Assembly: GCA_900073065.1 (NCBI GenBank) | Contig: FJOG01000014.1 | Location: forward strand, 1,166,803-1,230,802 | DNA length: 64,000 nucleotides | From: Phialocephala subalpina | Taxonomy: Eukaryota; Ascomycota; Leotiomycetes; Helotiales; Mollisiaceae | Reading direction: 5' to 3' | The notes under the pieces: generated by a model | Told to the model about the DNA's origin: nothing | What the model saw: the letters and a program-made list of their open reading frames with translations, nothing else | Databases searched by the model: none | Part shown: piece after piece, positions 49,605 through 60,212 of the stretch | How the letters are laid out: each line of letters starts with the position of its first letter | Numbering within the stretch: the stretch's first letter is position 1 | Translations under genes and position numbers: made by a program

Positions 49605-49975
49605 AATTGTCGTGAGATTTTATGAAAGGGTGCTTCTAGTTGACTACGGGTGAATGCATCAAAAAATCCGGGCCGAAGAGTCTCCGGTCTGGGGAATCGC
49701 CATCGCCTATCGTGAATCTATCAAACTTGTAGGCAGCCTCGTCCACCAGCCTTTGGCAAAACGATCTCCCACTACTCTGGATTTCCACCGTACAACCAGA
49801 TCAAGTGGATGACCAGATAGCTTTGGGATATTCAGAGCTGTCCGCTGTTACTTGACCTCAGAAGACGATAACATCGGGGCGAGGACGCCAGATTCGAGCT
49901 TCCCCGCCATAGCTCCCAGCTCTTCGACATAGCCAAAGGCGCAAGACTCTATTCTCCTCTCAATCGATCGTTAAC

Positions 49976-51576
49976 ATGGCCGACTTACTTCCGAAACTCC
50001 TCTCCTTTCCGCCGCATCCTCCACCTGCGAAGCCGTTGTCTGATCAAGCATACGATGAGGGAATCAGAGAGCAGATCGATGTTGTGGGGAAGTTGACCGA
50101 ATCGAAGCTCCTCCAACAGACCTCGGGTGGTGAACATGCATTAGATGTTTGTCTAGAGACCGACCTCCATAAAAACTCAGTCAGTGGCTAACAGCATTTC
50201 TAGGTCATCAATCCTTCCCTCAACAGCATCCCATACGCATACATCCTCCTTGCGAACATCAGTGCGATGAGAAAGGCGAATAGCAAAGGTGTAGACTTCG
50301 AGACGTTATGGGACAAAATGATAGGATTTCTGGTATCCTTTGATCCCAGACAGATCAGGTACATTGGCGAGGAATTTTCCGCCATTGTTGATGCAGTAGC
50401 AGGATTGGCGGCGTCAAACCGACAGGTTGGTTTACAAAACTTACTGATGGCAACTTGGCTAACGCTTTCCAGAGTTATCTTGCAGTTGCTCCTATCGCTA
50501 CAGCTCTCACACGATTAGACCCAACAGGTAGTATGCTCACTACACACCATTTGACCCTTGTTAAGCTGGCTCTGGAATCGAGAAATTTCGCTGCTGCCAC
50601 CCAAGTCCTAGACAAATTCATCCTCTACGTACCCGGAGTCCCCACCGTCACAAAGCCAAAATTCATATGCGATATGAATCTTAGCCCTGTTACTTTTATT
50701 ACTGACAAATCCAAGCTTACTGGAAAATTCAAGTACGTAGACGTCTTGGAATACTTCTTGTACAGTGGGATGATCTACATGGGGATGCGGGATTGGGACA
50801 AGGCACTGCAATGTCTTGAGAGCGCCATTACATACCCCGCGAAGGAGAATAATGTGAGCAAGGTCATGGTAGACGCCTACAAGAAGTGGGTACTTGTTGG
50901 CCTTCTGCTTGAGGGTAAATTGCTCCCACTTCCGAAGTCAACTAGCAGCGGTGCAGCCAAATGCTACCATGTCATGGCCAAGCCATACGAGACGATCGCA
51001 CAAATCTTCGAAAGCGGCACCGCTTCTCGCCTCAAGTCTGAAGCCGAATTCGGAGTCCACATCTGGAGAGGTGACTTGAACTATGGACTTATGCTCCATG
51101 TTCTGAGTGCCTTCCAAAAATTCCAGATCCGAGGTCTCGCAAACATCTACAGCAAGATCTCGATCCCGGAAATCGTCAGCCAGACAACAAGCGCAGAGAC
51201 AGGCAACAAGCTCCCCACGCCACAAGCAGCCGAACTACTCATCCAAAACATGATCACCTCGGGAGAATTGCACGCCACGATGAGCACCTCTGCCACTGGT
51301 CCTTCGATCCTTACATTTTCGCCCAAGGGCCAAGTCTTGACCGAATCCCAGATGCAGAGAGAGTTGGCAGGATCAACAGAGCGGATCCTGGCATTGACCA
51401 AGGAGATCAAGCAAACAGACCGACTGCTGACTCACGATAAGGAATACATCAAATTCGTCCAGAAGCAGAAGAAGCATGTCAAGCAAGGCGGATCCGGCGA
51501 TCAAGGTATCGGAGTTGAGAACATGGACTGGAATGATGCGATAGAGGATGAGGATATCATGGGAACCATGTATTGA
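49976..51576 (+). CDS. csn3: COP9 signalosome subunit 3 (CSN3)
   Basis: PCI-domain subunit of the COP9 signalosome, the nuclear complex that removes NEDD8 from cullins. Exons are 49976-50146, 50204-50425 and 50473-51576, giving 498 residues. Introns are 57 nt (GTTTGT...TTCTAG) and 47 nt (GTTGGT...TTCCAG). The N-terminal half is helical-repeat-like (PIATALTRLDPTGSMLTTHH, ALESRNFAAATQVLDKFI, FLYSGMIYMGMRDWDKALQC). The PCI part contains FQIRGLANIYSKISIPEI and AAELLIQNMITSGELHATM. The tail is charged and ends WNDAIEDEDIMGTMY. Assignment to CSN3, rather than proteasome lid Rpn3, rests on the N-terminal repeats and length. The donors GTTTGT and GTTGGT are weak, but both joins are in frame. The gene converges with RFA1. 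Confidence 0.88.
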
Positions 51577-52100
51577 ATGGCCCTTAAGGACCAGAGATAC
51601 CAAATGACCGCAGCTAGATAGATACGCATGAGCTGAGCATACCAACGAGGGAAATGATGGATGAAGATATGCATTATGAACGACAGTCAGAATACCAGGG
51701 GAGGGGACATTTGCTCTGCTATCAGCGATGGTACTATCTAGTCTCTCGATTGAGGGACGCGGCGTTCTGCATGGCTTTGGCTGCATCACGGAGGCTGGCG
51801 TATCGTCGAGCGATGACTTTACGGTAGAGAAATAAGAGCATTGGGCGCACGTCTCAAAATAGAAGTCAATACAAGAACTTTGCGTGACAAAATTTTATTT
51901 CATTTTCTCGTGAATACTGTGCCATAGAATTTGCCATAAACGCCGATGCCTGCAGCTCTCCCCAAGTACCTGTCACTCATGCGATCATAATCTACAGTAA
52001 AGATACTGTCTACTTCATCATAATAACCACCCAGCCCATGCTCGATTCATGGCTCATCACACCCCGACCTATCCGTAGCTAGTTCATACGGAATACTCGC
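51577..52100. other. Convergent 3' region of CSN3 and RFA1
   Basis: Spacer of 524 bp between two convergent stop codons. It should contain both terminators. No gene is seen. Confidence 0.4.
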
Positions 52101-54156
52101 TCAGTCGTTCATGCTGTACTGTTTGATGAGCTGGGCAAGCTTGAGAGCCTCAGTCTTGTAATCAATAGGCACAGCAGACATTACTTGGTAACGAACTCTG
52201 CATACATGTTAGCACATGCAATCCAAAAAGAAGTGGATTGAACATACCTCTGCTGATCTTGGAAAGTATCCATCTTTGCTCTGACCTTGAAGGTGTAAGT
52301 CTTGCAATTGGCATCTTCGAAAGCTCTCTGAACAGCTGCGCTGTCGTTTTCCTTGAGTTCCATAAGCTGATCTCCACTCATGCCCATGATGAGACGTCCA
52401 ACATCGTCGAAGCAGCTCAAGTACATCTGGCCTGTGTGATCATTGACATTGACAGACATGATATATCTGTAGTCTGGTTTGGGGTGGCTCATATCGCACT
52501 TCTCACAACGCCAGGAACCATCTCCCATATCGGTAACCTTCTTGTTGCAACCCTCGCTCAAACAAGCAGGGTAAGCAAAGTTCTCTTGCTTGATGTAGAC
52601 GATGGTGCCCTTGGTGGAGAAGTAGTCGTTATTTTCAGACATACCAAGATTCTCTTCTCGGACTTGAGCGATGGTCTTCAATGGGTCGTTGCGGCCTCCT
52701 GCAGCTCCAGCTCCAGCCATACCTGAGTGTGAGTTGAAGTGCTCAGTCCTACCTTGCGAATCATACCAGCCCTTGAGCTTGTGAGCCTCTGCAATGTCGG
52801 GATTGACGGACATAGAGCCGGAAGAGAGCAAGCTCAAACTTCGACCACCGAAGTCTCCAACTTTGGTGCCTTTGAAAGCCACAATGGATTCTGGATCTGC
52901 GTCGAAAGCTGTAGCAGTCTTGCCCCATATCGTCAGTCTGACGGAGAAGCCACTGTTGTCTACTAGGGTGAGTTCACGCTTGTCGAATGGCTTCTGGGTA
53001 GTCTTTGAAGTGATCTGAGTGACTTCTGCAACTTCCTTCAGAACACCAATGACATCGATGGTCGAGTCCTTTTCGACATCCTGGAGAGCTCCAATATTGG
53101 TGAAGTTGTACCGAACCTGAGGAACATCTGATGCATCTTCAGCCTTCTCGACGACAGTGTCTCGCTCAAAGGTAAGCTCGTAGTCGTTGTTCAGATTCGA
53201 GAATTGCTTCTTGGCAAGCTGTACTCGACATGGACTCGAGATGTAATAGACAGAACCCTCTTGGAAGGTCTCGTAGAGCTGGTCACACTGGTCGTTGAAG
53301 CCAGTAGCCTTAATCTCGCCACCATCAGCGTCAAGAAGATTGACGCTGAACAGCTTTCCTTCGCTATTCTGCTTATGCCATGTTCTTATGTCCGACTTAT
53401 GTGTCACACGAGCTTTGATAGTCCACTTGTGTGCATATGGCGACAGGCCGTCGATAGGGTAGATGTTAGTATGAGCGGCGGAGCTTGACGGTCCGCTTCG
53501 TGAGGGGAGGGCATGTTGTTCTTGCTTCACCGGCTCTTGGGCCTGTGGTTTGTTTCCATAAAAGCCATTATTGGTAATAGTAGTATTGACGGGTTTCGAG
53601 TCTTCCTCCTCCTTGACCGTAAGCGCAACTGGAGTATCAATCTTGTCGAGTTCTCCCAGGCTTTCGATGACTTCGAGATCTAGAATGATCAAAATTCTAC
53701 CATGGTTAGCCATGTATTTTAACCTCTAAATGTCCACCTACCTCTTGCCCTTCACATTATTCGCCTGGTATGACTTGAGTCGAACAATAGATCCTTTCTT
53801 CAATTTTCCTTCGTGGATGACATGATTTGCTTCTGCGAGAATCATCAGCATAAGTCAACCTAGGCAAGGTCTTGCAACTTACGAGTGGCAAGCATGCTCT
53901 GCACAAAATTTGTGATATCGCTCAACACAACGCGATACCGTTCGGCACCACCTTCTGTGTTCGAGCTGAGAGCCTTGATCTGTACACATTGGCATACTGG
54001 GACTGGGAACTGTCTCTCTAGCGTTGCTGGATCATTGAAGATGGCACTGTTCACTGTTAGCAAAGTCGACAAGGAGTACGCGCATTGTTCAACTGACTTC
54101 AAGGCGCCCTGGGTAATCTGAGCTCGCGCTGCTGCTTTATTTGCTTCGTCTGCCAT
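52101..54156 (-). CDS. RFA1: Replication protein A 70-kDa subunit (Rfa1)
   Basis: Large subunit of the nuclear single-stranded-DNA-binding complex used in replication, repair and recombination. Five exons are predicted: 54098-54156, 53883-54046, 53742-53832, 52248-53696 and 52101-52197, giving 619 residues. The N-terminal OB fold shows AIFNDPATLERQFPVPVCQC and ATQANHVIHEGKLKKGS. DNA-binding folds A and B follow (YPIDGLSPYAHKWTIKARVT; DVIGVLKEVAEVTQITSK). Fold C has the zinc ribbon CLSEGCNKKVTDMGDGSWRC plus EKC, and the last exon adds VRYQVMSAVPIDYKTEALKL. Introns are 45-51 nt. The first intron (54047-54097, 51 nt, GTCAGT...GAACAG, branch GCTAAC) is a stop-free multiple of three. Reading through it would insert 17 residues before AIFNDP, against family conservation. 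Two MBF-type boxes lie upstream. Confidence 0.96.
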
Positions 54157-54224
54157 GTTGAATTATCTTGTATTATCTTGTCCAGTCTTGGAGTTGCCAC
54201 ACAGAATGTTTTCGTGTTGATGTG

Positions 54225-54250
54225 ACGCGAAAGGAGCGAGGAGAACGCGT
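54225..54250. promoter_or_regulatory. Pair of MBF/MCB-type sites before RFA1
   Basis: ACGCGAAA at 54225-54232 and ACGCGT (MluI cell-cycle box) at 54245-54250, 69-94 bp upstream of the RFA1 start codon. In yeast, RFA genes are induced at G1/S through MCB elements, so the same control is likely here. The sites sit in the 264-bp promoter shared with the divergent dienelactone hydrolase. Confidence 0.6.
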
Positions 54251-54420
54251 CGAAGTCCTATGCGTGTACAGTGCTCGCTTAAGGTGGCGTTAACCTTAGT
54301 GGCTAATTTTAGGCTCACCCCGCCAAACCTCACCACTGGTGCGCCAGGTAGCTGTCCTTGGAACAAGCTCTTGAATGCGCGTCCATCAGCATCGTCAACT
54401 CCCATAAACAAACACACATC

Positions 54421-55527
54421 ATGACTGAACCAGAAGTTGCAACAAAGGCCCCAGAGAGCGACGCCATGGAGGACACCAAAGCGGAAACCACGGAGAGCGT
54501 GATTCCAGGCGATACTCCAGTTGCACAGGGGAGCTCGAGTCTTGGAGTAAGTTGATCTTGAAGGATGGCCCCGTATCATTACTGACCTTTCAAAGGCGCA
54601 TTGTGTGACGGACAGACCGACTCGTCAGTACTTTCAGAATCTTCTTACGCAGAACGGACATCGGGAGAGAGCATGCGCTGACCTCTTCCAGCTTTTGGAC
54701 AAGGACCAAGCGGAGAAATGACACAACTTGGTGGTATCGACGTATACATCAGCAAGCCTTCTGACTATCCTCATATACCTTCGAAGCTTCTGCTCCTTCT
54801 TACCGGGGCGACTGGACTTCATTCGGACAATAACCAGTTACAAGCCGACAAATTCGCGAAGGAGGGTTATCTAGTGGTGATGCCAGATATGTTCAACAAT
54901 GATCCGTTACCTGGCACAGCAACATACGAAGAGGAGAAAGACCCATCTTACATCGAACAACTCAAGATGAGGTTGGCGGATACAGCAAAGTCGTTCGCGA
55001 TTGATATGTGGCTTGCACGACAGACGCCCGAAAAGGTTCTTCCAATTATCCTAAAAGTTGTCGAGGCTGCCAAGGACGATTTTGCCGATGCTGTCGCCAA
55101 TGGTGGAGGCATCTATTCAGTAGGATATTGCTTTGGTGGACGAATGACGCTTCTCTTAGCAGGCGAGAAACCGGATACCGTCCTATGGGGTCAAGCCGTG
55201 AAAGATGAAGAGGCTGGTGTCGTCAAGAAGGGACCGTATATCAAAGCCGGCGCTATTGCACATGCGACTGCCGTCTCGAGAGACGATTTCACAGGAACAA
55301 AATCCCCATTGGCTTTTGTATGTGTGGAGAATGACCAGCTGTTCGACGAGGAGGTTCGAGGACATGGCGAGAAGTACTTGAAGGAGAACAACATCGAATG
55401 CGAGTTCAAGACGTACTCCGGCGTTCCGCACGGATTTGGAGTATATGGAGAATATGAGGACACGAAAATCAAAGTGGCTCAGGCGGAGGCTTTTGACCAA
55501 ATGTTGGCATGGTTGAACGCGCATTGA
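54421..55527 (+). CDS. Dienelactone hydrolase family protein
   Basis: Alpha/beta-hydrolase of the dienelactone hydrolase family, 329 residues. Exons are 54421-54546, 54596-54623 and 54692-55527. The second exon is only 28 nt and encodes AHCVTDRPT. Splicing gives CVTDRPTPFGQGPSGEM, matching fungal homologues. Landmarks are YISKPSDYPHIPSKLLLLLTG, GYLVVMPDMFNNDPL, the nucleophile Cys in YSVGYCFGGRMT, the acidic residue near FVCVENDQLFDEEV, and the His in YSGVPHGFGVYGEY. The acidic, Ser/Thr-rich first exon (MTEPEVATKAPESDAMED) is an unusual N-terminal extension. The true substrate is unknown. The gene is divergent from RFA1. Confidence 0.9.
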
Positions 55528-57116
55528 GCTGTTCATATTCTGGCGTTAGGCATGATATCATGGGTTATTGTTTATGAAATGGACGACGGTACTTATGTCT
55601 CATGAGATATTCTCTACAATCGCAAGGCACTAAACGCTGTTACCTTTTCGTTGGAGCACAACCTCAACAGAGATGTTATGGACTCGTTTCCATGAACTAG
55701 ATTAGCATCACCAGACTAGACTGCTACCATGGAAACTCTGAGGTTGAAGTGGAACAGAAGCCAGGTTTGTTGAGCCCTTCACGGAGATTTCTTGTCCGTC
55801 GGGTCATATCATGTACGTCAGGAGCTACTACTCAAAAAGGATATAGGAGCAAGGCCCAATGTCCAATTCAGTGAACTCAGACCTTGGCAAGTTTTTCAGC
55901 CCCATCACGATCAAGATTGGAGGTCAGGTCAAGGACCATACATTGACTTAATTATGGCTGCCAGTTGAGATGCAACCAGCAAGAGATCCCAGGCTGATCT
56001 CCAACATCGTTACTATTCTCTCTTCTCTACAATCAATCCAATTGAATGTCTCAGCTTAAACTTACAATTGCTGGCGAAAGATGAACGAACAAAGTTGCAA
56101 TTTCACGGCCTCGATGTTTTACAATGTTCAGGTTTTTTGAAATAGCTGGTCACCCGTATTCGTGAGTAAACTTTGTGTACGTCCCATGTTTATACTCCAA
56201 GTCGCCTGGGCCATGATCTATATAAGTGTAACAGAGTTAAACTCTAGGCTTGAACTCTAACTTGACTCATGGGCATCCGGAAACCCTCAGAACATCCACG
56301 ATTCCACTCCCACGATTCTTTGTGCCTCTTTCCATTCCCACACCCCAAAGTCAAGACTCCAAGCGAAGCGAGCTCATTCAGGGGCAACCTCCCTCGCAAA
56401 CCATCACCGTCCACCATAGTCTTCTCAAAATAAACATCTCAACCAAATCGAACACAACTCAAACCCACGATCTTCAGCCTCAAAACACAAGGACGCAACC
56501 TTATTACGAATGCTCCAGACGTCACAACACGTGAGCTCTCCCAGCCTTTGAAACGGTGCCCAGCCTCGGCGCAGATCTCACAATCCTCGTTTCGTTTCCC
56601 CCTTCTCGTATTTCTCCGCTCACAGCCACTTCGTAACGATAAGCAACACACAGACATATACGCAAGCGCGCATCACTATCCAGATTGGCGGAAAACAGAA
56701 ACGCTGAATGACATTGTTCTAGCTCAAAAAAGCCCAGTCCCGAGCAAGTGGGGTGCAGCGAAAGCATTTCACGGGGCAAAGTGACGATAAGACGATCCAA
56801 AACACCTCCTTAGCAAGCCTGATACACCAAACGTTGAGAACCTGCTCGAGCGCATTGTGCCTTTCTGGCACGAACCCCATATTTTTGTCGCTATTCCTTT
56901 CCGTATCTGTCACCACTGTCAGATGTTATCGTGATACGCCAATGCGAGGAATGTGAGTGGACTCTTGTTGCGGCGCTGCCGGTTTAAGTATGTGGTTGCC
57001 CCTTCCGACCTCATTTTTCGAATGTTGGCGATTTGTTGTGTTGTGAAGGCTGGAGGATTTCATTTGATTTCTGGTTCCTTATTGATTGATTGAATCTCCT
57101 GGTGAGAGTTGCAATC
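55528..57116. other. Intergenic region
   Basis: About 1.6 kb between the dienelactone hydrolase stop and the start of the predicted secreted protein. Open frames around 56250-56957 overlap each other on both strands and have no protein-like features. Confidence 0.4.
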
Positions 57117-58021
57117 ATGTTCATTTCTAATCTCTTAATTTTGGGAGTCGGTGTTGCGACTGTGTCAGCGAGAGCAATTGGGGATTTGATGCGTAGGTCT
57201 ATTTCGAGATGTCTTTTGCACCGTCCTTTTCTACGATTTCTGTCAGCAGAGTTCGACTGGGAGTAGTTGTGTTAGAAGCGATCCAAAGTTGGAAGTCGGC
57301 GACGGCTCTGGGGTCATGATATTTGCGGATAGTTGCTGTGAGGATTTGAGCTTCGACTGCCAATCAATGGAGCTACTCGTTTGATACTAGGGCAGTCACA
57401 GCTGGGGAATAGTCAATGGGCACTGTGATGACCTCTCATCACCCTTTCGACGCCTCGCAATTCCTGTCGTACTCTTTGCCCTCAGCTAACAAAACAACAG
57501 CACATCTCAACCCATCAGCACCGCTGCAAGCAGCCCCTCCTTCCTCCGAGCCACCACAATGCGCATTCCACCCACATAACCACCTAACCCACGATCTCCC
57601 TCAACGCCCCATGAACCCCGCCGCATACAACAACATCCCCACCCACGCCTGGCCACATATCTCCTCACTCCTGCTCTCGCATTCCAACTCCCTCACAACT
57701 GGTCCTCCAATGGTACGAAACAATGTCCAGACCCTCCGCCTCTCATCCCTCACCAACGATATCTCGCTTGAAAGTGTGGTTGTGGGGTTGGTGTTTACTG
57801 CTCCTGAGGGCTCCCCTGTTGCGGGACTTGAGTTGAGATCTTGGCCTGTCAAGGGCGAGAGAAGAGTGGGGATGAAGGAGGAATTGGTTGGCGAGGAGGG
57901 GAAAGGCAGGAAGTGTGTTGAAGATGCTATTAGGAACGTGGAGCAAGCAAAGCAGGTAGAGGGCGTTTTGGAGATGAGTGGTCGAGGGAAGTTCGGGTAT
58001 CTTGTTTACAGAAACGATTAA
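57117..58021 (+). CDS. Predicted small secreted protein, unknown family
   Basis: Two-exon model: 57117-57192 and 57501-58021, giving 198 residues. Exon 1 encodes a clear signal peptide (MFISNLLILGVGVATVSARA), likely cut after VSA. The 308-nt intron has donor GTAGGT, and its 3' end reads GCTAACAAAACAACAG, a textbook fungal branch site and acceptor. The join keeps the frame of the long second exon, which holds PPQCAFHPHNHLTHDL, then LSSLTNDISLESVVVGLVF and GRGKFGYLVYRND at the end. Only two Cys remain after cleavage. I recognise no domain. Within the intron a short frame with SCVRSDP...DSCCEDLSFDC looks Cys-rich, but no acceptor puts it in frame. The second exon alone could instead be a shorter cytosolic ORF from 57416. 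Confidence 0.45.
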
Positions 58022-60212
58022 AGAGAAGATCCATAGTGACTCCGAGGCGGGGGTGGACAAGAGGCGGCAATTTTCTGTCAGAATTCGATTCGATTCAGTG
58101 GTCCTGGTTCTCTGGTCCGAAAATGCATTTTATTCGAAAGATATTTTTCCTTTCACATGCGCTGGGTCGGGACTCGGGATGGGAAAGCAGGTACAGCATC
58201 AAGGCATGGCAAATTAGCATACGGAGTCTGGCGTTGGCAGGCACCTCTGTAAATGAGTCAAGGCAAGAACAACCCAGAAACCATTTCCAACCTCCATATC
58301 CACATCGCTGGCTTGTGATCTGATATTGGAGCAGTAAGCATCTTGGAACCAGACTTTTGAGAGGAGTGAAGATCAAGCTCCGACATTTTGATGCCCCGGA
58401 CCTCCGGGGACCTTTGTTTTGCAAATCATTTACTTTCGATTCCCAAAATGGGAACCTTCCTACTCACAAGGAGCTCTGTCTTCCGGCCTATCACAGTTGC
58501 CAAGCCATCCAGACCCAACCTAGATCACCATTACTACTCAACCTTCCCGTCCAAAATTCTCCTGACACATGCAACTCCCAATTTCCCACCTCGTGGCTCA
58601 TAAACCCAGGAGAATTCTTCGGAAATGACTCGCATCATTCCGAGTAGCTCTTATAATTCTCCTCGATCTTCCGTCCTCATCTTACGTTAGCCTCGCAAGC
58701 TTGGAAGCCTCCATCCTCGATCCCAACGCTACTGTGAGCGGAAACCCTGTCCCGAGCCTCTCATCCGCTTAAACTCTAAACTCATACATGCAAAGTTAAA
58801 GTTGCGTTCATGTATACAAATCGGATGAGAGCTGCAGCTGCAAAGATAGTTTGAAAAGTGGCGTCGCGTGGAGAGAGACAGTGAGCCACGATGCGTAAGG
58901 ATTACCCTGCGTATGCCATGACATCTTGACTGCGTTGCATTATGCAGGTTGCATTAGAGGACGGCGTAGTGCTGTAGTGTTAACGTTGTTGAGGAAGGGG
59001 CGACTTGGGAGGAAAGTGTGGCGCTTCTGAAATCAAGGATGTTCGTTGTCTGTTGGGAAAGGGGAGATGGACAAGGAACGAGGTTTGTGGTTGTTACGGC
59101 ATGTGAATTCGCTATTATGGGAAAGATAGCTTGTGGTATCTGCTATGTTGAGAGACCAAAAATGAGAACCTCTGGAGACGAGATGGAGATGCAAGTACAA
59201 ATGCAGTCAGCTGAGGGTAGACATGTGAATATCTACTATATCTTGTCGACTGAGTGGGCGATTCAGGGTCAGAGATAGTTCATACCAATGTATGCCCTAA
59301 TCTGAGTCAGAGATCCGGATCCCCAATTCTCTCCTTGATGTCCGAAGACTTGACAAAGTTGGAAATCTGGTAACTGATGTAGGATATTCCAATCTCAGTC
59401 AGACATTCATCCTCTTATCTTTGCCCCCAAGATCCTTCCTGGCTCGAAGAAGGATTGTAGACGTAGCAAAGTCTAGTACCAAGTCGGAGACCCAAGTATC
59501 AAAAAATCCGAGTCAAAGTTAGGGCGCAAAGTCTGAATTCGGGTCACGCATTCACAGTCAAAAATCACATCAAAGTTTGTTCTCAAGACAAATGTAATAG
59601 TCCTGTAGACAACACAATAGCTTTTATTTCTCTCGTAAAGTCGTTCAGGTACCCGGCACATCCACATTCCATAGTTAAAGCAAGGAAAATCGTCAAAAGG
59701 TCGTCATCAATATGTCAACTCAAGGAAAAAGGATGAAGTAATTTTCCACCGAATGAAGACGAATGCTACAGTGGGTGTGCTGTGTGCCGCCTTCAAATCA
59801 GGGAAAGACGCCTGGGGTTCATAACAGGCGTTTCGCATGACAATTGCATTTTGCAGTTGCAGTCCCTCCCCAAGTTCCACCCCGCTCGCATGTATACGTG
59901 GGGAATCGTCTCGTTACGGGCCTTGCAAAGCGTAAATTTCGTCAGGCATATGCGTGGTCTCAGAGGACCACCTTAAAATATCAAGTCGTTAACTCGTCGT
60001 TATCTGAAGTAGAACAAGGTGCCGAATCGTGTGTTCGGCCAATACAAGAACATTCGTGAAGTGAAATGAAATTTTCTCAAGGAGTGTGGTGTTGGAGATT
60101 TTGTGTATGTTCGAAGGCCGAGGCCATAAGGTAGATGGCAATGCTTCGGATCCAGGTGCGGTCCGAGCCGAGGAAGAATGTGCAGAAGTCTGGCTGAAGG
60201 AGTAGGGAAAAA
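58022..60212. other. Intergenic region, stuA 3' side
   Basis: About 2.2 kb. The right end should hold the stuA 3' UTR. No supported gene; open frames are short and without features. Confidence 0.4.

Noticed and set aside
59281..59570. Possible degenerate repeat with recurring CTGAGTCAGA/CTCAGTCAGA words
   Set aside because: Only short words recur and no regular period could be established.
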